This document shows, piece by piece, positions 12,801-17,983 of a DNA stretch of 17,983 nucleotides (positions are counted from its first letter, which is position 1; each line of letters starts with the position of its first letter). The notes beneath the pieces are model-generated. The model did no database searches, was not told where the DNA came from, and saw nothing but the letters and a program-made list of their open reading frames with translations. Source of the stretch: Methanosarcinaceae archaeon (lineage in GTDB: Archaea; Halobacteriota; Methanosarcinia; Methanosarcinales; Methanosarcinaceae); the NCBI GenBank assembly GCA_028690255.1, contig JAQVBP010000057.1:1-17983 (forward strand), written 5' to 3'. The translations under genes and the position numbers were made by a program.

Positions 12801-13769
12801 ATGATCAGGATTACGTCTCCATCCAGACTGCATCTGGGCCTTATCGACATGAACGCCGAGCTCGGCAGGGTTGATGGGGGTGTGGGAATTACCCTCGAAT
12901 CTCCGGGAATGTCAATCTCTGCGCAAAAGGCGGATTGTGTGGAAGTCCTTGGGGATTCCGTGTTTGCGGAAAGGATGAAAAAAGCAGCCTTAGCCGTACT
13001 CCCCGAAGGAACGGGCATAAGCATCCGGGTCGATACGGACATTCCGGACCATGTAGGTTTCGGTTCCGGGACCCAGTCCGCCCTTTCGGCAGCGGCTGCC
13101 GTAAATGAGCTCTATGAGCTCGGCTTGAGTGTACAGGAACTGGCGGTTGCGGTAGGAAGGGGAGGCACTTCCGGAATAGGAGTCGCAGCTTTTGAAACCG
13201 GCGGCTTTATCGTGGACGGCGGGCATAAGTTCGGGGAAAAAGGTTCGTATTCCCCTTCTTCGGCCAGCAAAGTCCCCCCGGGCCCCGTGCTTTTCAGGCG
13301 GGACTTTCCGGACTGGCCCATAGTTATCGCGGTCCCGGATACAACAGAAGGAGCCCACGACCAGGAAGAGGTGAACCTTTTCAAACGGTTTTGTCCTGTC
13401 CCGCTTGCCGAGGTCCGGGAAACTTCCCATTTAATTCTTATGCAGATGCTTCCGGCCCTTATGGAAGAAGACCTGGAGACCTTCGGAAAAGCCGTAAACC
13501 GGGTCCAGGCCCTCGGGTTCAAGAGGCGGGAAGTCGAACTTCAGCCCTCTACCGTCACGGATACCGTCCGGTATATGAGAGACAATGGAGCCGCAGGCGC
13601 AGGGATCAGCTCTTTCGGCCCGGTTATTTTCGGGATTGTAGAAAACCGGAAAGCAGGCGAGGCCCTCAGGGACGGGGTCCGGAAAATGCTTGATGAATCG
13701 GTCGGAGGAGACGTATTCCTCACCGGGGCCAGGAACAGGGGAGCCAGGATTTCAGGGGGCAGAAATTGA
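12801..13769 (+). CDS. mptG: Beta-ribofuranosylaminobenzene 5'-phosphate synthase, copy 2
   Basis: This 322-residue paralogue of the preceding gene is collinear throughout: MIRITSPSRLHLGLIDMNAE, VDGGVGITLESP, DHVGFGSGTQSALSAAAAVN (83-102), VGRGGTSGIGVAAFETGG (118-135), DWPIVIAVPD, LILMQMLPALMEE, AGISSFGPVIFGIVE and MLDESVGGDVFLTGARNRGA. It lacks the C-terminal extension of copy 1. The loop RGGTSGIG looks like the more usual form of the family, so this copy may be the principal methanopterin enzyme; that is a guess from motif quality. The 81-bp gap from copy 1 is AT-rich just before ATG 12801 and may hold a weak promoter, but no clear Shine-Dalgarno is present. Its stop overlaps the nop5 start (TTGA). 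Confidence 0.9.
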   Translation: MIRITSPSRLHLGLIDMNAELGRVDGGVGITLESPGMSISAQKADCVEVLGDSVFAERMKKAALAVLPEGTGISIRVDTDIPDHVGFGSGTQSALSAAAAVNELYELGLSVQELAVAVGRGGTSGIGVAAFETGGFIVDGGHKFGEKGSYSPSSASKVPPGPVLFRRDFPDWPIVIAVPDTTEGAHDQEEVNLFKRFCPVPLAEVRETSHLILMQMLPALMEEDLETFGKAVNRVQALGFKRREVELQPSTVTDTVRYMRDNGAAGAGISSFGPVIFGIVENRKAGEALRDGVRKMLDESVGGDVFLTGARNRGARISGGRN

Positions 13770-14920
13770 AGGTAGAAACCTGGTTCGGGACCCTTGAAAT
13801 AAGCCCTGAGGGCAAGGTCCTTGAATCCGTTCTTTTTTCCAAAGCCCCGCTGGAGCTTGCAGAGCGCTCTTTTACTCTCTCGGAGGAAAAAACTTTTCTT
13901 CCGCCCCCCGGCTTTGACTTTCGAAAAGCCAGCCTTGAATGCGGGTTTTTTGAGTCCGGGGCCGAGTACGATTCTATTTTACACGAGCTGACCCTCCGGA
14001 AAGCCAAACTTCAGGTCTCAAAAGCCCTTTCCCTGGACCAGCGCATAATCCAGGCCGTGGAGGCTCTGGACGATATCAACGAGACCACAAACACCCTCTC
14101 GGAACGGCTCTTCGAGTGGTACGGAAACCACTTCCCGGAAACCGGGTTAACCGGAGAAGCCCTGGCAGGTTTTGTCGTAAAATACGGAAACCGGGCAAAC
14201 GTAGACCCGGAAGATCCATTTTATGAAAAAGCCTCCACATCCATCGGGGCTGAGCTGCCGATGGAAGATGAGGTCCTTATCAAAGCCTTTGCGGAAAGTC
14301 TCTTCAGCCTTTACGCCCGGAGGGGACAGCTTGAGGCTTACATCAGGGAAAGTATGGAAACCCGGGCTCCCAACCTTACAATGCTCGCAGGCCCCATGCT
14401 CGGGGCCCGCCTGCTCAGCATTGCCGGAGGCCTGCCGCAACTTGCTAAATTCCCCTCAAGCACCGTTCAGGTCATCGGGGCCAATAAGGCCCTTTTCAAG
14501 CACCTCAGGGAAAGGGCCCCTTCCCCCAAACACGGCATTATTTTCAGCCACCCTCTCATAAACACCTCCCCCTGGTGGCAGAGAGGAAAAATCGCAAGGG
14601 CCCTTTCCGCAAAACTTTCCCTTGCTGCCAGGATGGACCTCTATTCCGGGGAAAAAAGCCCCGTCCTGCTGGAAAAGCTGGATGCGAAAGTCGGGCAGAT
14701 CCGGGCTCTGCACCCGAACCCCCCTGCAAAAAAACCTGATTCAGGGAGTGGAAAAAGCCCCGGGAAAAGAAGCGGGAAAGGGTCCGGAAAAGTATCCGAT
14801 GCAAAAGGGCACGTTCAAAGATCTGGAAAAGGACACAATAAAGGACCTGGAATAGAAAATGAAAAAGAGCCTGAAAAAAGACCTGAAAACGGGAATTCGA
14901 TGAAAGGCAGGGGGCGGTAA
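13766..14920 (+). CDS. nop5: Nop5/Nop56-58 family C/D-box RNP scaffold protein
   Basis: This 384-residue core protein of archaeal C/D-box sRNPs bridges L7Ae-bound guide RNA and fibrillarin for 2'-O-methylation of rRNA and tRNA. An N-terminal fibrillarin-binding domain (1-about 75) is followed by a coiled coil (about 85-200). The NOP domain follows: NLTMLAGPMLGARLLSIAGG (203-222), FPSSTVQVIGANKALFKHL, PKHGIIFSHPLI (254-265) and RGKIARALSAKLSLAARMD (273-291). The tail after about 320 is Gly/Lys/Ser-rich and highly basic, a variant of the charged tail seen in Nop5 proteins. The start is TTG at 13766, overlapping the preceding TGA, with a strong GGGGG seven bases upstream and a family-like N-terminus (KVETWFGTLE). 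flpA follows one base after the stop codon. Confidence 0.93.
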   Translation: MKVETWFGTLEISPEGKVLESVLFSKAPLELAERSFTLSEEKTFLPPPGFDFRKASLECGFFESGAEYDSILHELTLRKAKLQVSKALSLDQRIIQAVEALDDINETTNTLSERLFEWYGNHFPETGLTGEALAGFVVKYGNRANVDPEDPFYEKASTSIGAELPMEDEVLIKAFAESLFSLYARRGQLEAYIRESMETRAPNLTMLAGPMLGARLLSIAGGLPQLAKFPSSTVQVIGANKALFKHLRERAPSPKHGIIFSHPLINTSPWWQRGKIARALSAKLSLAARMDLYSGEKSPVLLEKLDAKVGQIRALHPNPPAKKPDSGSGKSPGKRSGKGSGKVSDAKGHVQRSGKGHNKGPGIENEKEPEKRPENGNSMKGRGR

Positions 14921-14921
14921 A

Positions 14922-15611
14922 CTGGCTGAAGTAAGAGAACTTTCCGATGAAATATTTGAGATTACGAAAGGCAAAAAGCAGCTCTCCACTAAAAACCTGG
15001 ACCCCGGGCAAAACGTCTACGGGGAAAAACTGCTTTTCGTGGAGGGAGTCGAGTACCGGGCCTGGGACCCCAGGCGGAGCAAACTCGGGGCCATGGTCCT
15101 GAAAAAGTTTGAAATTCCCCTGAAGAAAGACTCACGGGTCCTGTATCTTGGAGCTGCCACCGGGACCACGGTCAGTCACGTCTCGGACATCGTATCCGAA
15201 GGTGCGGTCTACGCGGTCGAGTTTTCGGCCCGCAGTATGCGGGACTTCCTGGGGCTTGCTGACAGACGGAAAAACATCCACCCCATCCTGGCCGATGCCG
15301 GAAGGCCCGAAAGCTATGCCCATCTCGTGGGACCCGTGGACGTGATCTTCCAGGATGTGGCCCAGCCCAACCAGGCGGAAATCGCCGCAAAAAACGCGGG
15401 CCTGTTCCTGAAAAAAGACGGTCTGCTCATGCTATCCATAAAAGCGAGAAGCATTGACACGGCAGCTTCCCCCAAACAGGTCTTCAAAAACGAGGTCAAA
15501 AAACTCGAAGAGGCTTTCGAGCCAAAATTCGAGATACTGAATGCCCGCGAACTTGCCCCCTACCATGAGGACCACCTCGGGCTTATTGCGAAAATTAAAG
15601 GCTCAGAATAA
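14922..15611 (+). CDS. flpA: Fibrillarin-like rRNA/tRNA 2'-O-methyltransferase (apparent CTG start)
   Basis: This SAM-dependent methyltransferase is the catalytic subunit of the C/D-box RNP. Key segments are YGEKLLFVEGVEYRAWDPRR (33-52), the SAM-binding LYLGAATGTTVSHVSDIV (74-91), AVYAVEFSARSMRDFLGLA, NIHPILADAG, VDVIFQDVAQPNQAEIAAKN, LLMLSIKARSID and ELAPYHEDHLGLIAK. The frame is open upstream of the first ATG or GTG candidate: GTG 15039 would remove about 39 conserved residues. Reading back, the sequence EVRELSDEIFEITKGKKQL matches fibrillarin N-termini I recall (M-P-E-V-R-E-L...) and begins right after CTG-GCT at 14922. No ATG, GTG or TTG occurs in frame between the in-frame TGA at 14901 and there. 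GGGGGCGG lies at 14910-14917. The 229-residue length fits the family. Start by CTG is inferred. Confidence 0.92.
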   Translation: MAEVRELSDEIFEITKGKKQLSTKNLDPGQNVYGEKLLFVEGVEYRAWDPRRSKLGAMVLKKFEIPLKKDSRVLYLGAATGTTVSHVSDIVSEGAVYAVEFSARSMRDFLGLADRRKNIHPILADAGRPESYAHLVGPVDVIFQDVAQPNQAEIAAKNAGLFLKKDGLLMLSIKARSIDTAASPKQVFKNEVKKLEEAFEPKFEILNARELAPYHEDHLGLIAKIKGSE

Positions 15612-15612
15612 G

Positions 15613-15666
15613 GAGACGTCTCTTTACCTTTTTTATTTTTGCCCTTCTCTATTTAACTTTTTTTTT
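15613..15666 (+). terminator. U-rich terminator after flpA
   Basis: A short palindrome GAGACGTCTC (15613-15622) is followed by T-rich tracts at 15629-15640 and 15658-15666, directly after the flpA stop. The rest of the gap to 15744 is also pyrimidine-rich. It would end the long plus-strand cluster before the convergent regulator gene. Confidence 0.65.
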
Positions 15667-15744
15667 CGACCCATCCCACACTTTATGATTTTATTACTTT
15701 ACCTTATTTTCCCTTTACCTTTTTTACTCCATTCCTCCCTTCTG

Positions 15745-16287
15745 TTACTTTTTAACATTTACTAAAAGACGTTTTTTTGTAACCGGGATCAGTTTTTTCC
15801 ACTCCACGACCGCATCATCCTCAAAAATGAATTCATCCACGGTTTTATCCGGAAACTTCCCGTTTACCTCATAGAGGTAAAGCCCTTCTTCCCCGTCCGT
15901 TGAGACTACCTTCGTCATATCCCCGACTTTCGTAACCTCGACGGCGGCCACGGTTTTTAAGGCTTCCAGAAGGTTTGTGCCCTTCTCGACTTCCAGAGTA
16001 CTGTTTTCTGCAAACTGGTCCAGCAGGGAATAAACGTTGTTGAGCCTGATCCCTATCATATGGAGGTTTCCGAATTTTTTTCTCTCCACAAGTTCGGCTT
16101 CTTCCAGTATTCTAACATGCTTGGCGACAACAGGGACGGAAATTCCAAGTTCTCTGGCCAGGCCGGAGATATGGACCTCTCCTTCGCTCAGGCGTTCAAG
16201 AATGGAAAGCCTTGTGTCACTTGAAATTGCTCGGAACAGTTTTCCACCATTTGCATTCATCCCGTTATTCGTAATATTTACCAGCAT
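15745..16287 (-). CDS. ArsR-type winged-helix transcriptional regulator
   Basis: The N-terminal winged helix reads KLFRAISSDTRLSILERLSE, then VHISGLARELGISVPVVAKH with VRILEEAELVERKK, the standard ArsR/HTH_5 pattern of first helix, recognition helix and wing. The C-terminal portion (from about 110 on) is not part of ArsR. It includes EEGLYLYEVNGKFPDKTVDE and DDAVVEWKKL, which vaguely recall the Y-x-V-N-G...D-x-V-x-W pattern of DUF4430-like beta domains; I hold that at low confidence. No Cys-x-Cys metal site is seen, so a classical metal sensor is unlikely. ATG 16287 is used; alternatives are TTG 16338 and ATG 16260 (MNANGGKLFRAIS). The gene is divergent from the DUF2162/ExbB operon and may regulate it, itself or both. 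Confidence 0.8.
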   Translation of the reverse strand: MLVNITNNGMNANGGKLFRAISSDTRLSILERLSEGEVHISGLARELGISVPVVAKHVRILEEAELVERKKFGNLHMIGIRLNNVYSLLDQFAENSTLEVEKGTNLLEALKTVAAVEVTKVGDMTKVVSTDGEEGLYLYEVNGKFPDKTVDEFIFEDDAVVEWKKLIPVTKKRLLVNVKK

Positions 16288-16362
16288 AAGAGATCCGTGC
16301 TTTATTTGTTTAGTATTGCAGTATTTATTCGCCAACAACTAAAGTTTTGTTTAATATAACGC

Positions 16363-16388
16363 AAGTGAACTTTAAAACAAGTGTACTT
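16363..16388. promoter_or_regulatory. Twin palindromes AAGTGNACTT, possible operator
   Basis: AAGTGAACTT (16363-16372) and AAGTGTACTT (16379-16388) are near-identical palindromes with starts 16 bp apart. They lie upstream of the regulator gene in the divergent region. Two similar palindromes at a fixed short spacing suggest cooperative binding. Confidence 0.45.
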
Positions 16389-16519
16389 GATCTGGCTGAT
16401 TTCTATAAATACATTTTGGCAGGGATGGCTATTGTATTAATTATCTATAGGAATTAATCAGGGATTCTTTTCGTAATCGAGGCAATTGACAGTGTTTTTC
16501 ACCCGATGTTATCCAAATT

Positions 16520-16535
16520 GCTAACAACTGTTAGC
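16520..16535. promoter_or_regulatory. Palindrome GCTAACA-AC-TGTTAGC, candidate operator of the transporter operon
   Basis: Seven-base perfect arms with a 2-bp centre end 13 bp upstream of the TATA box at 16549-16558. This is a typical position for an archaeal regulator of the DUF2162/ExbB operon. Confidence 0.5.
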
Positions 16536-16548
16536 CGAATCCGGTGGT

Positions 16549-16558
16549 ATTTATATTA
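16549..16558 (+). promoter_or_regulatory. TATA box of the DUF2162/ExbB operon
   Basis: TTTATATTAA lies 31-40 bp upstream of ATG 16589, giving a start site near 16579 and a leader containing the GAAGGGAAG ribosome binding site. Confidence 0.6.
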
Positions 16559-16588
16559 AATTCCTCTAAGTGCTGAAGGGAAGAAAAA

Positions 16589-17269
16589 ATGGACAGCACA
16601 ATATTAGTTGTTATAGGAGTCCTTATGGGGATTCTTATATTTGGTGTAAAAACAGGTGTAGGATGCGGCTTTTCAAATCTAAAACGTAAAGAAATCCTTG
16701 CGATAGCAGGCAGTTATTTTATTTTGTCTCTTATCCTCGGGATCTTTGTTGACTATTTTAGCATGGATAACTTCCAGAGAATTTCCTCTATGGGGATGAA
16801 TTTCCATGTTCTCCTGTCTCTCGTCCTGATCGCGGCCGGCATCTATACCCAGAAAAAGTGGAACAGTGGATGTGACGTATCCAGAAAGACCTTTCTTGTA
16901 ATTTCCATGCCCTGCCCGGTCTGTCTCGCAGCCCTTGCAGTTTCCTGCATGTTGCTTGCCTCCAGCCTCGAAATAGGAGGACTGAAAATCGGATTGCTGG
17001 TCGGAACGGTTTTTTTTGTATCCGTGCTTGCGTCCTCTTTTCTCTTCAAAAAAATGGGCAAAACCCCCGAGACTCTGGGAAGTGCCATGCTGCTTCTTGG
17101 AATCTACTACCTGCTCGGAGCCCTGCTTATTCCGGCTTACATGAAAACAAAACAACTGAACCTGGCCCCCCTTGAAGGAGGAAGCGGAGGGGGGGCCCTT
17201 CCGCTCTTAATCTTCGGAATAGTTATCCTCGGAGGCTTTTTCCTTGAACGTGTGAGGTATAATCAATGA
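16589..17269 (+). CDS. DUF2162-like predicted membrane transporter
   Basis: This 226-residue integral membrane protein has about seven hydrophobic segments (near 4-22, 36-56, 72-87, 101-125, 133-153, 163-183, 203-220). Recognisable features are the glycine-rich first helix GVLMGILIFGVKTGVGCGFS and the fourth-segment motif SMPCPVCLAALAVSC with a Cys-Pro-Val-Cys pair (109-112). Further cysteines are at 26, 95 and 120. The pattern matches the archaeal family annotated as predicted transporter DUF2162. A metal or redox role for the CPVC pair is possible but unproven. ATG 16589 follows AAGGGAAG. Its stop overlaps the ATG of the ExbB-like gene (ATGA), so the two are translationally coupled and probably form one complex. 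The transported substrate is unknown. Confidence 0.75.
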   Translation: MDSTILVVIGVLMGILIFGVKTGVGCGFSNLKRKEILAIAGSYFILSLILGIFVDYFSMDNFQRISSMGMNFHVLLSLVLIAAGIYTQKKWNSGCDVSRKTFLVISMPCPVCLAALAVSCMLLASSLEIGGLKIGLLVGTVFFVSVLASSFLFKKMGKTPETLGSAMLLLGIYYLLGALLIPAYMKTKQLNLAPLEGGSGGGALPLLIFGIVILGGFFLERVRYNQ

Positions 17270-17910
17270 GTATGGCAGCTTCTTTATTTGAGATAATGTA
17301 TACGTTTTCTTCCGCCCTGCTTTACCCGGTGATAATTATCCTGGTCCTGCTGGTGCTCCTCTCTTTAATTCATATCGGGGAATTTCTCTCCGAATACTCA
17401 AAACGGCACAGAGATAAAAACAACCTGGAAGAGAACTGCAAAAAAATAGAACATTCTCTCAATAACTCCGATTTTACGGAAGCTTCCGGGGCTCTGAAGG
17501 GAATAAAGCAAAACTACCTGGTCACCTCCTTTGCAGGAGAGGCCGCAAAGCAACTTGAAGACAGACATTTCCCTGCAATCGAAAAACTTGCCGAGGAATA
17601 TGAGATCAGAATGGCAAAGAGGCTGGAGCAGACAAAGATCGTCGCAACCATTTCCCCAATGCTCGGACTCATGGGCACGCTCATCCCCCTCGGACCTGCC
17701 CTTATCGGGCTTTCCCAGGGAGATATCGCAACCCTTGCAAACAACCTGATGATCGCCTTTGCCACAACGGTTGTAGGACTTTTTGCAGGCACTATCAGCT
17801 ACGTCCTGACCCAGGTCCGGAGAAGGTGGTACTGGGAAGACATGTCGGATATCGATTATATCATGGACTCCCTCGAAGACAAAGGCCTGGCTGCGGCCGG
17901 AGCTGAATAA
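17266..17910 (+). CDS. MotA/TolQ/ExbB-family proton channel protein
   Basis: This 214-residue protein has a membrane helix at about 15-38, a cytoplasmic helical domain (about 40-120), and the diagnostic pair of helices: ATISPMLGLMGTLIPLGPAL (127-146) and ANNLMIAFATTVVGLFAGTI (158-177). A basic and aromatic exit, QVRRRWYWEDM, follows. In bacteria such proteins form the proton-driven stator that energises MotB, TolR/TolA or ExbD/TonB. ATGA overlap with the DUF2162-like gene ties the two together. A cell without a bacterial outer membrane has no TonB-dependent receptor, so the driven machine must be different. The third gene of the operon would be expected to encode the ExbD/MotB-like partner but is cut by the window edge. 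Confidence 0.88.
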   Translation: MSMAASLFEIMYTFSSALLYPVIIILVLLVLLSLIHIGEFLSEYSKRHRDKNNLEENCKKIEHSLNNSDFTEASGALKGIKQNYLVTSFAGEAAKQLEDRHFPAIEKLAEEYEIRMAKRLEQTKIVATISPMLGLMGTLIPLGPALIGLSQGDIATLANNLMIAFATTVVGLFAGTISYVLTQVRRRWYWEDMSDIDYIMDSLEDKGLAAAGAE

Positions 17911-17911
17911 A

Positions 17912-17971
17912 ATGAGTGACGAAAATGAAGTGAGGAATGAAGTGAGGAATGAAGTGAAGAAAATAAAGTGA
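17912..17971 (+). other. Start of a third operon gene, frame interrupted in a repeat
   Basis: ATG 17912 follows GGAG (17900-17903) at ideal spacing, one base after the ExbB-like stop codon. It reads MSDENEVRNEVRNEVKKIK and then TGA at 17969-17971. The region is a 12-bp repeat, and the frame downstream of the irregular unit (from 17953) is open to the window edge. It may be a short leader, a frameshifted gene start or a sequencing error; the true start of the third gene may lie beyond the window. Confidence 0.35.
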
Positions 17972-17983
17972 GGAATGAAGTGA
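17924..17983. repeat. 12-bp tandem repeat AATGAAGTGAGG with one 14-bp unit
   Basis: Units run 17924-17935, 17936-17947, 17948-17959 (GAAG end), 17960-17973 (AAAATAAAGTGAGG, 14 bp) and 17974 to the window end. The 14-bp unit shifts the phase by two bases. The array may continue beyond the window. Confidence 0.85.

Noticed and set aside
1..17983. tRNA, rRNA or known riboswitch
   Set aside because: No cloverleaf, rRNA-like segment or recognisable riboswitch core was found in the gaps by eye. A covariance-model scan was not possible here.

Overview
The window is archaeal and almost certainly from the Methanosarcinales, most likely Methanosarcina or a close relative. It carries two beta-RFAP synthases (methanopterin biosynthesis), a Nop5-fibrillarin pair (archaeal C/D-box RNP), an XPD/Rad3-type Fe-S helicase, TATA boxes about 25 bp upstream of inferred start sites, and U-rich terminators. 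Fibrillarin and several neighbours read like Methanosarcina proteins. All family names come from reading the translated sequence; no database was searched.

Left part (1-4800, minus strand): a molybdate/tungstate uptake operon read right to left. It encodes a substrate-binding lipoprotein (modA), permease (modB), ATPase (modC) and ModD (a quinolinate phosphoribosyltransferase-like protein), then a DUF364/DUF4213 putative metal-chelation protein cut by the window edge. The first three genes overlap and share one promoter. A 22-bp inverted repeat with ModE-like half-sites (GTTATG-N10-CATAAC) sits between its TATA box and the expected start site.

Middle (5100-7900): two independent minus-strand genes, a SAM-dependent methyltransferase and a flavodoxin-fold NAD(P)H:quinone oxidoreductase, each with its own TATA box. 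They are followed by about 1.2 kb without convincing genes. That stretch holds what looks like an internally deleted IS200/IS605-type element (about 7091-7386) that kept its left-end hairpin, a TATA box, a short TnpB C-terminal remnant and a series of hairpins ending in the typical right-end stem-loop plus TTCAC. It resembles a stand-alone omega-RNA unit without a nuclease. An 8-copy 12-bp tandem repeat follows.

Right-centre (7907-15611, plus strand): the XPD-like helicase, then a compact cluster of a GerW/YtfJ-family protein, a DUF2953 protein (the same pairing as Bacillus ytfJ/ytfI), two tandem beta-RFAP synthase paralogues, nop5 (TTG start overlapping the preceding stop) and flpA. The flpA reading frame fits the family only if translation starts at a CTG codon.

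Right end (15745-17983): a minus-strand ArsR-type regulator. Divergent from it is an operon encoding a DUF2162-like membrane transporter and a MotA/TolQ/ExbB-type proton channel, followed by the start of a third gene. Inverted repeats lie in the shared upstream region. The third gene starts inside a 12-bp repeat whose fourth unit is 14 bp long, which breaks the frame.

A theme of the window is short tandem-repeat growth inside or beside genes: 15-bp units in modC, 12-bp GSGT units in the modC TOBE region, a 60-bp duplication in the ytfJ-like tail, and the 12-bp and 8-bp intergenic arrays.
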